From Saprospiraceae bacterium (lineage in GTDB: Bacteria; Bacteroidota; Bacteroidia; Chitinophagales; Saprospiraceae): a DNA stretch of 64,000 bases. Below the pieces are notes generated by a model. The model searched no databases, had not been told where the DNA came from, and saw nothing but the letters and a program-made list of their open reading frames with translations. The position numbers were made by a program, and so were the translations under genes. The stretch lies in the NCBI GenBank assembly GCA_016717145.1, contig JADKGD010000004.1, positions 62,001 through 126,000 of the forward strand, written 5' to 3'. This document shows positions 48,217 to 57,689 of the stretch, piece after piece (the stretch's first letter is position 1; the number at the start of each line of letters is the position of its first letter).

Positions 48217-50490
48217 TTACTTGTTAATCTCTGCTCTTATTTGATTGAGTGCGGAACCCCATTTTACCCATTCGATCTGAGCTTGATTGTACGTGTGGGC
48301 AACCTCTAAGTACTCATCTTGTCCATCAGCATGGTGCAATTGAATCAACAAATTTTTTCCTGGTGACATTGTCTCAAAACCAAGAATGGATATTGAGTCA
48401 TCCTGCCTTATTTTGTCATAATCCATCGGGTTTGCAAAAGTTAAGGCAAGCATTCCCTGCTTTTTTAAATTTGTCTCGTGAATACGGGCAAAGGATTTTA
48501 CGACTACGGCCTTAACACCCAGGAATCTTGGTTGCATTGCTGCATGTTCCCTCGATGATCCTTCTCCATAATTTTCTTCCCCAAAAACAATTGTTCCTAT
48601 CCCCGATTTTTGATAAGCGCGGGCTGAATCGGGCACAGGCATATATTTATTGTCAATAAGATTTAAGACATTATTTGTTTCATCATTAAACGCATTTACA
48701 GCCCCTATCAAAGTATTGTTGGCAATATTAGCCAAATGCCCTCTGTATGTCAGCCACGGACCGGCCATAGAGATGTGGTCCGTAGTACATTTACCTTTAG
48801 CTTTTATAAGCAGGCGCATGCCTACTACTTGGTCAGTTGTGATTTGTTCAAATGGTTGCAGCAATTGTAATCTATCGGATTCAGGATTAACTTTGACTAT
48901 CACACCTCTTCCGTCAGCAGCAGGCGTAATGAAACCGGCGTCTTCAACAGCGAAGCCCTTAGGTGGAAGTTCAAGTCCTTTTGGTTCTTCAAGCATGACT
49001 GACTCACCGCTTTCATTAACGAGGCTATCTGTAAGAGGATTGAAGTCCAATCTGCCTGCCAAAGCTATTGCCGTCACAATCTCAGGAGAAGCTACAAATG
49101 CATGTGTATTAGGATTGCCGTCAGCTCTTTTAGAAAAATTCCGGTTGAAAGAGTGGATGATGGTATTTTTTTCTTTTTTGTCAGCACCGGCCCGATCCCA
49201 TTGACCTATACATGGACCACAGGCATTGGCAAAAACAGAAGCCCCTATTTTTTCAAATGTATCAATAAATCCATCACGCTCAATCGTAAACCTAACTTGT
49301 TCAGATCCGGGTGTGATGGTAAATTGAGACTTTGTTTTTAAGTTTTTATCCACTGCTTGTTGCGCCAGAGATGCAGCTCTGGAAATATCTTCATAAGATG
49401 AGTTGGTACATGAACCGATCAGGCCTACTTTTACTTCAACCGGCCAATCTTTTCCTTTGTCTTTGAGAACTTCCTTCATTTTTGAAATGGGAGTGGCAAG
49501 ATCAGGAGTGAATGGTCCGTTTATATAAGGTTCCAATTCTGACAGATTAATTTCAATCACCTGATCAAAATATTTATTTGGATCTGCATAACATTCATAA
49601 TCACCACGTAAATGTTCAGCAATTTTGTCCGCCAGGGCAGCCACATCAGCCCTGTCAGTTGATGCGAGATATCGTGACATCGATGCATCATATCCAAAAG
49701 TAGACGTAGTAGCACCTATTTCAGCGCCCATATTACAAATTGTACCCTTACCGGTACATGATATGGAGTCGGCTCCGTCTCCAAAGTATTCAACTATAGC
49801 TCCTGTGCCACCTTTTACGGTAAGTATACCTGCAACTTTAAGTATTACATCTTTTGGTGAAGACCAGCCAGACAATTTACCCGTAAGTTTGACACCAATT
49901 AATTTTGGCATTTTAAGCTCCCATGCCATACCTGCCATAACATCCACAGCATCTGCGCCACCCACACCAATTGCAATCATGCCAAGGCCGCCGGCATTAA
50001 CCGTATGAGAATCTGTACCAATCATCATACCTCCGGGGAAAGCATAATTTTCAAGGACAACCTGATGGATGATGCCCGCACCTGGTTTCCAGAAACCTAT
50101 GCCATATTTGTTGGATATGGATTGTAAGAAGTCAAATACTTCTGAATTTGTATCCAGGGCGCCTTTCAAATCAACGTCAGCATTAAATTTTGCCTGAATC
50201 AGGTGATCACAATGTACCGTACTGGGCACGGCTACCTTTGACCTGCCAGCCGTCATGAATTGTAGTAGTGCCATTTGGGCAGTAGCATCCTGCATGGCAA
50301 CCCGATCAGGTGCAAAAAAGACATAATCCTTACCCCTTTTGTAATCCTGTAAAGGAGAATCAGCATGCAAATGTGCATAAAGTATTTTTTCTGAAAGCGT
50401 CAAAGGTCGACCCAAAGTTTTTCGGGCAGCCTCAATTTTTGCAGGGAAGGCATCATATGCTGCCCGTATCATTTCAATATCAAATGCCAT
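48217..50490 (-). CDS. acn: Aconitate hydratase
   Basis: A 757-residue aconitase of the mitochondrial-like type common in Bacteroidota. It interconverts citrate and isocitrate through cis-aconitate in the TCA cycle. The three [4Fe-4S]-ligand cysteines are in IGSCTNSSY and NACGPCIGQWDR. PSTVHCDHLIQA, GTDSHTVNAGGLG and the C-terminal swivel domain SSREHAAMQPRFLG with KSFARIHETNLKKQGML are all present. The frame is intact and the length normal. It links to the hydroxyproline operon only through its place in central metabolism (2-oxoglutarate). A single-gene unit with a terminator and a candidate promoter. Confidence 0.96.
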   Translation of the reverse strand: MAFDIEMIRAAYDAFPAKIEAARKTLGRPLTLSEKILYAHLHADSPLQDYKRGKDYVFFAPDRVAMQDATAQMALLQFMTAGRSKVAVPSTVHCDHLIQAKFNADVDLKGALDTNSEVFDFLQSISNKYGIGFWKPGAGIIHQVVLENYAFPGGMMIGTDSHTVNAGGLGMIAIGVGGADAVDVMAGMAWELKMPKLIGVKLTGKLSGWSSPKDVILKVAGILTVKGGTGAIVEYFGDGADSISCTGKGTICNMGAEIGATTSTFGYDASMSRYLASTDRADVAALADKIAEHLRGDYECYADPNKYFDQVIEINLSELEPYINGPFTPDLATPISKMKEVLKDKGKDWPVEVKVGLIGSCTNSSYEDISRAASLAQQAVDKNLKTKSQFTITPGSEQVRFTIERDGFIDTFEKIGASVFANACGPCIGQWDRAGADKKEKNTIIHSFNRNFSKRADGNPNTHAFVASPEIVTAIALAGRLDFNPLTDSLVNESGESVMLEEPKGLELPPKGFAVEDAGFITPAADGRGVIVKVNPESDRLQLLQPFEQITTDQVVGMRLLIKAKGKCTTDHISMAGPWLTYRGHLANIANNTLIGAVNAFNDETNNVLNLIDNKYMPVPDSARAYQKSGIGTIVFGEENYGEGSSREHAAMQPRFLGVKAVVVKSFARIHETNLKKQGMLALTFANPMDYDKIRQDDSISILGFETMSPGKNLLIQLHHADGQDEYLEVAHTYNQAQIEWVKWGSALNQIRAEINK

Positions 50491-50521
50491 ATTAGTTTAG
50501 CTTAATGGTTTAAAAGTGTCA

Positions 50522-50551
50522 CAAATTTAATATTATTAACAATAAAAAAAC
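50522..50551 (-). promoter_or_regulatory. Candidate Bacteroidota promoter of the aconitase gene
   Basis: A TAAATTTG box (minus strand, 50529-50522) matches the Bacteroidota -7 consensus TAnnTTTG about 32 bases before the aconitase ATG. Upstream there is a T-rich element about 18-20 bases away rather than a clean TTTG. Confidence 0.35.
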
Positions 50552-50752
50552 CATTATGACTAAAAAGAGGACAATGAAAAATTTATTTTAACTATTATGA
50601 GCTAAGTATTGTATACCTTTGGCCAGCTAGTGCTTTATAAATGTATAATAATCAATTATTTATAATTTTAATTGTTAATGTTAAAAATAGTAATATTATA
50701 CATTAGACGATTTTCACAATTTTTTTTCTAATGATCAGATGTATCTAAGCTT

Positions 50753-51364
50753 ATGACCTTACAGGACCAGAAATTTGAAGACCTTATCGAAGGTATTTCG
50801 ATCCGTGGCTACGCCATTTGCGATGATTTTTTGAGTGCTCAGGAAGTTGCCAATCTTATGATTACGTTTATGCTAAGGTATAATGCAGGCAAGTTTAAAG
50901 CAGCCGGCATTGGCAAACGAAACGAATTTCACCTGGAGAAACGAATAAGGGGAAATGAAATTCTATGGCTGGAAACAGATTCAGTCGATGCTGCAGAAAG
51001 GGTATTACTGGACAGGAATAGTGATTTTGTAAGTTATCTCAACAAAACTTGTTTCCTTGGTATCAAGGACACTGAAATCCATTTTGCAAAGTATGACATT
51101 GGGAAATTTTATAGTCGGCATCGTGATGTTTTCCAGGCACAAAAGGGAAGGGTATTATCCATGATTTATTATCTTAACACTCATTGGGTGCCTGCTGATG
51201 GCGGAAATTTAATCATTTATACCAACAAAAAAAATATAGAAACAGCCATTACTATTGCCCCGATTGCCGGAAGGCTGGTTTGTTTTGAAAGTGAAAAACT
51301 GGATCATGAGGTCACTGAAACGTTTGCCGAAAGATTTAGTGTGACTGGTTGGCTATTGAATTAG
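50753..51364 (+). CDS. 2-oxoglutarate/Fe(II)-dependent oxygenase, prolyl-hydroxylase-like
   Basis: A 203-residue oxygenase with a complete iron site: H123 and D125 in SRHRDVF, H185 in KLDHEV. The 2-oxoglutarate-binding arginine is R194 in ERFSVTGW. The core fold segments VLSMIYYLNTHWVPADGGNLIIY and GRLVCFES match the prolyl 4-hydroxylase/PHD-like superfamily. The substrate may be a protein proline or a small molecule; this cannot be read from sequence. It is read away from the aconitase gene and followed by the HupE/UreJ-like gene after 33 bases. Confidence 0.85.
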   Translation: MTLQDQKFEDLIEGISIRGYAICDDFLSAQEVANLMITFMLRYNAGKFKAAGIGKRNEFHLEKRIRGNEILWLETDSVDAAERVLLDRNSDFVSYLNKTCFLGIKDTEIHFAKYDIGKFYSRHRDVFQAQKGRVLSMIYYLNTHWVPADGGNLIIYTNKKNIETAITIAPIAGRLVCFESEKLDHEVTETFAERFSVTGWLLN

Positions 51365-51378
51365 ATATCTTATCTTCG
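51349..51378 (+). promoter_or_regulatory. Candidate promoter of the HupE/UreJ-like gene
   Basis: TTG (51349-51351), a 19-base spacer and TATCTTCG (51371-51378) approximate the Bacteroidota -33/-7 pattern. The ATG lies 20 bases further on. The -33 element lies inside the end of the preceding gene. Confidence 0.35.
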
Positions 51379-51397
51379 TTCAAAAAAATATTAAGGC

Positions 51398-51976
51398 ATG
51401 TTTTCAGATTATGTTAAACTTGGGAATGAACACATTTTAGATCCAAACGGATATGATCATATACTATTTGTGGCTACCTTATGTGTGTTTTATAGCTTGG
51501 ATCAGTGGAAAAAAATATTGATTTTAGTAACCGCATTTACACTTGGCCACACCCTTACTTTGGCACTTTCAGCACTAAACATAGTACAGATCAGTCCGGC
51601 ATTGGTAGAAATATTAATACCGATCACGATCATAATAACTGCGGTGTCAAATATTTATGCTGTAAAAAACAAAACCGAAACCTCCAGACATGTGATCATA
51701 AATTATATTATCCCATTAGGATTCGGATTGATACACGGACTTGGATTTTCAAACTACTTTAAAGCTATAATTGGTGAAAGTGAAAGCGTCATCATGCCGT
51801 TATTTGCCTTCAATATTGGTGTGGAAACAGGTCAGATTGTCATCGTTTTTATGGTCATGATGGCAGGATATTTTTTGGTCAACATTTTAAAACTAAAGAA
51901 ACATATCTGGACCATTTCAGTATCGTCGATAGCCATCATTATCTCAGTGTTTTTATTGTTAGGAAAATTGAATTGA
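51398..51976 (+). CDS. HupE/UreJ-2 family membrane protein
   Basis: A 192-residue membrane protein with about six helices. The diagnostic motifs are GYDHILFVATL (about 21-31, with His) and FTLGHTLTLAL (about 49-59), then GFGLIHGLGFSNYF (about 108-121) and FNIGVETGQIVIV. The His-containing helices are those implicated in nickel or other metal movement in relatives of HupE/UreJ. No urease or hydrogenase gene is in the window, so a generic metal-permease-like role is the most that can be said. The end is KLN* with no tail domain. Confidence 0.82.
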   Translation: MFSDYVKLGNEHILDPNGYDHILFVATLCVFYSLDQWKKILILVTAFTLGHTLTLALSALNIVQISPALVEILIPITIIITAVSNIYAVKNKTETSRHVIINYIIPLGFGLIHGLGFSNYFKAIIGESESVIMPLFAFNIGVETGQIVIVFMVMMAGYFLVNILKLKKHIWTISVSSIAIIISVFLLLGKLN

Positions 51977-52045
51977 CATTAACAAGCAATGTTTTTGGGG
52001 TACATGGGTGACACTGCATAGCATAGAACTTAATGTAGTTTTTGG

Positions 52046-52330
52046 TCATATCAGGCGGTATTTTTCCGGCTTACTTCCTGTTCTTTCGATTATTTTTCGC
52101 GCCTCCAAATCAAGTTTTACGGTTTCGCCATACCATTGTACTCCGCCTTCAAAATCGTCTTTTACATTGGTATATAGTTTTTCCATAAGTTCGGAATGTG
52201 TGGGTTCAAAATCATGTAATATAGCTATAATATTATCTTTTATAATCTTGTATTTTTTAAGAGATATACTTTTATTTGTCTTGCCCGGAAGTGGGTGAAG
52301 TGTTTGAATTTTTTCCTCTTTCATATTCAT
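52046..52330 (-). CDS. Small conserved protein (DUF6958-like), probable winged-helix fold
   Basis: A 94-residue protein. The segment LHPLPGKTNKSISLKKYKIIKDNIIAILHD, followed by SELMEKLYTNVKDDFEGGVQWYGETVKLDLEARKIIER and a C-terminal KPEKYRL, is a pattern I associate with the DUF6958 family of small proteins; this recall is not certain. The predicted arrangement of three helices and a C-terminal beta hairpin would fit a winged helix. A start two codons later (MKEEKIQ) is equally possible. Function unknown. It is 49 bases upstream of the dipeptidase gene's stop codon and has its own reading direction on the same strand. Confidence 0.65.
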   Translation of the reverse strand: MNMKEEKIQTLHPLPGKTNKSISLKKYKIIKDNIIAILHDFEPTHSELMEKLYTNVKDDFEGGVQWYGETVKLDLEARKIIERTGSKPEKYRLI

Positions 52331-52378
52331 TTGTAATCAATTATTTGGTGTAAATGATGTTTTAGATGAAATGGATTA

Positions 52379-53092
52379 TCATTTGCAAGACCAAACCCAT
52401 TTATCGAGACCATAAGAAAAGCCATTTAAACTATAATGCCACCATTCTGTACGGATTGATGAGAAACCATAAGCTTCCATGGTGGATTTGAGCAAAAAGC
52501 GATTTTTTATGATATCAGCAGGCAATTTTGAATAATCCTGATGGGCCTCGGGGCCAAAAAAATCAAACCCAGTGCCCATATCCAGCTCATTGCCGTTTTT
52601 ATCTACAATAGTCAGGTCTACGGCAAGGCCACGACTATGCATAGAACCCTTTTCAGGTGGTGTAACATAACTTGGGTCCGGGACAATATCCCACAATCTT
52701 TGTTGATAAGGCCTTGGTCTGAAACAATCAAATACTTTTAGTCCGTAGCCATATTTTTTGTTAAGTTCAGCATGAATTTGTATCAATTTGGCGGTGGCTT
52801 CTGGCCTCATAAAACATCTGGGGCAGTCATATATTTGTTTTTTAGTAAAATTATTGGTTGTTGCATATCTAATGTCAAGTAATATGCCTGAAGCATCAGT
52901 AGTTATTTCTTTCCATCCATCCGGTACAGGCTTGGCCTCAACTATTTTTTTAGTAGCGTACTGAGGTGCTTTATCTGTTGCTTTTTCTTCTTTGGTTTTA
53001 TTGGTCGATGTATCAGAAGTTTTAGATTTGCAATGACACAAAGCCAAGGATAAAGATATTATGACCAGCTTTGAGAAAATGTGCTTGTACAT
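52379..53092 (-). CDS. D-alanyl-D-alanine dipeptidase (VanX/DdpX-like, M15D) lipoprotein
   Basis: A 237-residue protein with a signal peptide and lipobox-like ending (SLALCHC, about residues 14-20), so it is probably lipid-anchored. The M15D catalytic region has zinc ligands in SMHSRGLAVDLT (about 150-161) and EWWHY (about 217-221). CFRPRPYQQRLW carries the conserved Arg. It hydrolyses D-Ala-D-Ala; here it more likely recycles peptidoglycan fragments than gives vancomycin resistance, since no vanHA genes accompany it. The linker TSDTSTNKTKEEKATDK is a low-complexity spacer. The frame is intact. The neighbouring gene on the same strand ends 26 bases upstream. Confidence 0.9.
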   Translation of the reverse strand: MYKHIFSKLVIISLSLALCHCKSKTSDTSTNKTKEEKATDKAPQYATKKIVEAKPVPDGWKEITTDASGILLDIRYATTNNFTKKQIYDCPRCFMRPEATAKLIQIHAELNKKYGYGLKVFDCFRPRPYQQRLWDIVPDPSYVTPPEKGSMHSRGLAVDLTIVDKNGNELDMGTGFDFFGPEAHQDYSKLPADIIKNRFLLKSTMEAYGFSSIRTEWWHYSLNGFSYGLDKWVWSCK

Positions 53093-53118
53093 TTATTTTT
53101 ATTTTATTTATCTAATGT

Positions 53119-54156
53119 TTATCTGTAAATGGTCTTAAGCTCTTTCAATTTTTCATCAAACCAAATGATCTGGTCATGAACATATTTCTGACGGTTGCCC
53201 AATTTTTTGAAAGCCGGCAAAAAGACAGACTTTTTATATGGGAATGGTTTATCTATCCGATGGCCATCTTTATTGACCAATAACAGCTGCTCAATACTGT
53301 TGCCACTGAGCATCAGAAAATAATCTTCTTTGGGCCCGGCAATGGACTGATCAACTTCATTATGTTCATTTAAACATACATCTCTGCGGCCTTGAAGAAA
53401 AACCTTATACAAAGAATCAGGAACAAAATATACACTTGAACTATGATAATGAGTTTTAAATCCTGAATATAAAATATCAAAAAACTTTTTATTTTCTGTA
53501 ATGGTTTCATTAAGCTTTTTGCGGAGATTCGACTTCTCCTTATTTGAGATTGAAGGATTGGCCAGTGTTTTTTTTAAGTATTTTATTTTGTTGCTCTGTG
53601 TGGCTACACGTACGACCAAACCGGAATTGTGTAATGATATGGCTGCTTCGTAAGCATTTGTAGTGGCTTCTGAAAAGTTTTTTTTGTTGTTTGCCTTTCC
53701 TTCTGTATTTAGTTCATTATCAGGTTCTACATAATTGTTAAACATTTGTACTGACTTTTCTATTTTCCTGTTCCCTTTGCTTGATATTGGCAAGCCCAGC
53801 ACAAAAATACCAAGACCTATTCCCCCAACTGTATAGTTTTTTTCACCACCCGACATAAGTTTACCAATATTGAAACCTATCAATCCGGCACCAATACCGG
53901 TTAAAATATCTCCGACGATTTTATTATTATTGCCGCCTTTAAATGTCTTCAAAGCAGCATCATTTGAAGACATATATGTTTTAAAATATTTTTTTGACAC
54001 TTCCTGGCTGTCAATTTTATATATATTGCTCCAAGTGCCGGAGGATACACTGAGTGTTTTTTTTTGAGCGCCGGCAAATACACTAAGCAAGATAAAACAT
54101 AGTATCCAAAGCATGTTATGCTTATTATTCATTTGTATAAAACTGTGCTTTTTCAT
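53119..54156 (-). CDS. Hypothetical secreted or membrane-associated protein
   Basis: A 345-residue protein that I do not recognise. An N-terminal signal peptide is present (MLWILCFILLSVFAGAQ, after a basic start). A glycine-rich hydrophobic hairpin follows (DILTGIGAGLIGFNIGKLM and YTVGGIGLGIFVLGLPIS, about 85-130), possibly two short membrane helices. The middle is Lys/Asn-rich (KGNRKIEKSVQMF...LRKKLNETITENKKF). The C-terminal 120 residues (YFVPDSLYKVFLQGRRDVC through DEKLKELKTIYR) look globular. The layout resembles small GlyZip-type membrane proteins but does not prove it. The gene is just upstream of the dipeptidase gene and may be co-transcribed. Confidence 0.65.
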   Translation of the reverse strand: MKKHSFIQMNNKHNMLWILCFILLSVFAGAQKKTLSVSSGTWSNIYKIDSQEVSKKYFKTYMSSNDAALKTFKGGNNNKIVGDILTGIGAGLIGFNIGKLMSGGEKNYTVGGIGLGIFVLGLPISSKGNRKIEKSVQMFNNYVEPDNELNTEGKANNKKNFSEATTNAYEAAISLHNSGLVVRVATQSNKIKYLKKTLANPSISNKEKSNLRKKLNETITENKKFFDILYSGFKTHYHSSSVYFVPDSLYKVFLQGRRDVCLNEHNEVDQSIAGPKEDYFLMLSGNSIEQLLLVNKDGHRIDKPFPYKKSVFLPAFKKLGNRQKYVHDQIIWFDEKLKELKTIYR

Positions 54157-54471
54157 TACTTAGTTTGTAATAAATTATTATTGATTGGAATGGAGAATCT
54201 CTAAATAAAACGCGAAGTTAAGATTTAGTTAAAAACAGTATCAAATTTATGGTCTAAATTGTTCCTTTGTTAATTTTGCGGACAATTGACACACCAAGGT
54301 AACATAGGGATATAAAATCTTTCTAAGGTATTTTTTTAACCTTTGTCCGAAAGTAAATGAAGTTTTTTATTTTTTATTTCTAATATTTGCACTCTTTGAT
54401 GAAAAGTGTATGGATCAAAATCGAATCAGGGTCCAAATTAAGTATCATTTAATTTATAAAGTAAAAGACAT
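54157..54471. other. Divergent regulatory gap before the moxR/bat operon
   Basis: A 315-base AT-rich intergenic region between two divergent genes. A TAATTTTG box at 54271-54278 with TTATG about 19 bases upstream, and TAATATTTG near 54382, are weak -7 candidates for the moxR operon. No ORF or hairpin of note. Confidence 0.4.
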
Positions 54472-55470
54472 ATGCAGACATCTATAGATATAGAAGCATT
54501 AAACCAACAGATTTATATTGACAGTGCATTTATGGAAGTGCTTAATGCAGAAACGTCAAAGGTCATTGTAGGACAAAAACATATGATCGACAGGCTGATT
54601 TTGGGTTTATTGGCTAAAGGCCACGTCTTATTGGAAGGCTTGCCGGGTTTAGCAAAAACGCTTTCCATCAAAACATTGGCAGCGGCCATACATGCAGATT
54701 TCAGCAGGATTCAGTTTACACCTGATTTATTGCCTTCAGATATTATTGGCACTATGATATACAACCCGGGCAAAAATGAATTTACGGTTAGAAAGGGACC
54801 TATTTTTGCCAATTTTATACTGGCGGATGAAATAAATCGAGCTCCGGCTAAGGTGCAGAGTGCTTTGCTGGAGGCTATGCAGGAAAAACAAGTCACTATT
54901 GGTAAGGAAACTTTCAAACTGGAAGAACCTTTTCTGGTGCTTGCTACGCAGAATCCGATCGAGCAGGAAGGAACCTATCCACTGCCCGAAGCTCAGGTAG
55001 ACCGCTTTATGCTCAAGGTTAATATAGGATATCCTTCGAGAGAAGAAGAACGTATGATCATTCAAAAAAATATTCTTGGCGAGATCACTCAAACCATAAA
55101 TGCCGTAATCAAACCACAAACTATCATTAAGGCACGTGAGTCGGTTAAGAAGGTCTATATGGACGAAAAAATTGAAAATTACATTCTGGATATTGTCTTT
55201 GCCACACGAGAACCGGAAAAATACAAATTGGACGCCTTAAAACCTCTTATAAGTTATGGCGCTTCACCAAGGGCAAGTATAAATCTTGCTATCGCAGCTA
55301 AAGCCCATGCTTTTATGCAAAGACGTGGGTATGTGATTCCTGATGATGTGCGTAATGTATGTAAAGATGTAATGAGGCACCGCATCGGATTGAGTTATGA
55401 AGCTGAAGCTGAAAATGTTACACAGGAAGACCTGATTACAAAAATCATCAATACCATACCTGTACCATAA
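54472..55470 (+). CDS. moxR: MoxR-family AAA+ ATPase
   Basis: A 332-residue AAA+ chaperone-like ATPase. Walker A is at residues 55-63 (EGLPGLAKT, with Lys62), Walker B ends in ILADEINRAP (about 116-125). The sensor region QNPIEQEGTYPLPEAQVDRFMLKV (about 160-183) and the C-terminal lid (SYGASPRASINLAIAAKAHA) are typical of MoxR. Together with VWA proteins (DUF58, BatA, BatB below), MoxR proteins are thought to insert or remodel partner proteins, and in Bacteroidota the operon supports aerotolerance and envelope integrity. It is the first gene of the operon and is followed after 13 bases by the unknown secreted protein gene. Confidence 0.95.
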   Translation: MQTSIDIEALNQQIYIDSAFMEVLNAETSKVIVGQKHMIDRLILGLLAKGHVLLEGLPGLAKTLSIKTLAAAIHADFSRIQFTPDLLPSDIIGTMIYNPGKNEFTVRKGPIFANFILADEINRAPAKVQSALLEAMQEKQVTIGKETFKLEEPFLVLATQNPIEQEGTYPLPEAQVDRFMLKVNIGYPSREEERMIIQKNILGEITQTINAVIKPQTIIKARESVKKVYMDEKIENYILDIVFATREPEKYKLDALKPLISYGASPRASINLAIAAKAHAFMQRRGYVIPDDVRNVCKDVMRHRIGLSYEAEAENVTQEDLITKIINTIPVP

Positions 55471-55483
55471 TCCACAAGAGATA

Positions 55484-56817
55484 TTGAATCACAACAATCA
55501 AATATGGACCATCATTATGTTTACTGTCTTGTTTTATGGATCAGTTCAGGCTCAGGCTGTCAAAACAAAAGCAGATGTAAGAAGTATGTTTCCGGTTGAA
55601 ACACGTGATTTATGGATAAATTACCTCAGTGGGACTCTGGATGGCAAGCATGTAGTTGACATGATCATTGGTACAGATGGGCATACTTGCAAAGGCTTGT
55701 ACACTATGCGTAGCAGTGGCATCACTTTTATGTTTGAAGGTCATGAGATTGACAAACAACTTAAACTTGTTGAACTAAACAGTGATTTTAAAACGACTGG
55801 TTTTTTATTTGGTAATTACGACGGACAAAAGTTTGACGGGCTTTGGATGAACGTAAACAGAAACCTCAGACTTCCATTTAATTTGATTTATGTAAATAGT
55901 TTTGAGGACTTTCGACCGTTAAATAATGGCTACCACAATTGGATTCAGCATTATAGCGGAAAAATAAATAATGAACAATGCACGTTGTCCATAATTCGTG
56001 AAAACGACGTGTACACGTGTATTGTCAAACAAAACAACGTGCGGTATAAAGATATAATGCCTGCTAAAGAAGGTAGGGTAATCATGCTGGAACTCAACTT
56101 TCCTTTGACCGTTCTGAATAAAAAATGGGCCGTGATCGATACATTAAATCTGGATAAGATAGATATCATGCATCTGGATGAAAACGGATATGAAATACTG
56201 ACACCTTTTAAAAGAGATGCGGGATTGGTTTTAATTGTTATGAATATATTGATTATCAGTCCAGGTTGGATTGTATCAGGCCCCTTTCAGGGAATAAAAA
56301 ATTTGATCTTTGGATGGAAAGCACTTTCAGGGACTGGATAGGCAGCAGCACTAAAAAACTTAAGGCCATCGAAGTGTCTGACATTGGAACACAGGACCGA
56401 TGGACACAAACTGCACATGGATGGGTTGAAGTTGATCTTTTTTTGGAAGATATCATCAGCGGCAATATATATATGCAATCATCATGGAAGACCGAAACAG
56501 AAAAAATATCATTTATTTTTGACCTTTCAGCTGGCAAGGAAGTGTCTCTGCAGGATATATTTAAGGATGATTTTGATAGTAATAACTATTTTAAAAAGGC
56601 AGTTGTTTCCATAAAGAATGAAAAATTATGGAAACAGGATCGCAAAAAATGGTGTGACAAACAAAAATTTGAACATGTTACACTGTCTGAGGAAGGATTT
56701 AAATTTACATCGGCTTATAGTACCATTTACGGCGAAGAAGAAATTTTAATTCCTTACAAGGACATAGAGATTTATATAAAGGATAAACGTATTCAGAAAG
56801 AATTTTTGAAAAAATGA
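55484..56817 (+). CDS. Unknown secreted protein inside the bat operon, one frameshift
   Basis: Two frames join at a G-run (56221-56224). One added G gives RDAGIGFNCYEYIDYQSRLDCIRPLSGN, a seamless protein of about 444 residues. The TTG at 55484 is used as start, with a signal peptide (IIMFTVLFYGSVQAQ). An N-terminal beta-rich domain contains WINYLSGTLDGKHVVDMIIG and TCKGLYTMRSSGITFMFEG, and is repeated at HNWIQHYSGKINNEQCTLSII; both look like one lipocalin-like or beta-barrel unit. The C-terminal half (GIGTQDRWTQTAHGWVEVD...LPYKDIEIYIKD) recalls DUF3298-type domains. It ends in ATGATGG, overlapping the DUF58 start. I do not know this family; its place between moxR and DUF58 is unusual. Confidence 0.65.
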
Positions 56818-57689
56818 TGGATACAGCAGAATTATTAAAAAAAGTTAGAAAACTTGAGATCAAGACTAAAGGTCTCACCAAACATATTTTTTCCGGGGGC
56901 TACCACTCTGCATTTAAAGGTAAGGGAATGTCATTTAGTGAAGTTCGTGATTATGCTTATGGAGACGATGTCAGAAATATTGATTGGAATGTGACAGCCA
57001 GAACGGGCGGACCTCATGTTAAAATTTTTGAAGAAGAACGGGAATTGACTGTAATGTTGCTGATAGATGTATCTGCTTCGTCTTTTTTTGGTACGGTATC
57101 ACGTTTTAAAAATGAAATGATGATAGAACTTGCAGCCGTAATAGCCTTTTCCGCAATCACCAATAATGATAAAGTCGGGGCCATTATGTTTTCTGACCAT
57201 ATTGAAAAGTATCTGCCACCCAAAAAAGGAAAACAGAACATCCTCAGAATAATACGGGAATTATTGCAAATATCGCCGGAAAAAAAAGGAACCAATCTTT
57301 CAGAGGCATTAATTTATTTGAATAATATTGAAAAAAAAAGAAGTATTGCCTTTGTTTTATCTGACTTTATGACTGATGGATATCTTCAGGCACTAACCAT
57401 AGCAGCAAAAAAACATGACGTCATTGGTATACATATATATGACCAGCGTGAAAAACAAATGCCAAATGTAGGCCTGATCAATGTCGAAGATGCAGAATCA
57501 GGACAAAAATACATCATAGATACAGGAGATCCGGTCATACAATCTGATTATACAAAATATTTCCAATCAAACGTCGAAAGGTTTTATAAGGATTTTGCAT
57601 TAGCTAAATCAGATACAATTAGTATAACTACGGAAGATGATTATATAAAAGCCATGCAGATTTTTTTTAAAAAAAGATCAAAAAAATGA
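56814..57689 (+). CDS. DUF58 domain protein with VWA-like fold
   Basis: A 291-residue soluble protein. The family signature SGGYHSAFKGKGMSFSEVRDYAYGDDVRNIDWNVTAR occupies about residues 28-64 (positions 56895-57004). The metal-binding MIDAS-like motif DVSAS follows (about 85-89, LLIDVSASSFFG). The usual C-terminal part is present (ALIYLNNIEKKRSIAFVLSDFM and VIGIHIYDQREKQMP). The start codon overlaps the stop of the previous gene by four bases, and its own stop overlaps the next gene's start, so translation is coupled on both sides. DUF58 proteins act with MoxR; the exact substrate is unknown. Confidence 0.93.
   Translation: MMDTAELLKKVRKLEIKTKGLTKHIFSGGYHSAFKGKGMSFSEVRDYAYGDDVRNIDWNVTARTGGPHVKIFEEERELTVMLLIDVSASSFFGTVSRFKNEMMIELAAVIAFSAITNNDKVGAIMFSDHIEKYLPPKKGKQNILRIIRELLQISPEKKGTNLSEALIYLNNIEKKRSIAFVLSDFMTDGYLQALTIAAKKHDVIGIHIYDQREKQMPNVGLINVEDAESGQKYIIDTGDPVIQSDYTKYFQSNVERFYKDFALAKSDTISITTEDDYIKAMQIFFKKRSKK

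Noticed and set aside
52379..53092. Vancomycin resistance locus (VanX homologue)
   Set aside because: No vanH, vanA or regulator genes nearby, and the protein has a lipoprotein signal as in peptidoglycan-recycling homologues.
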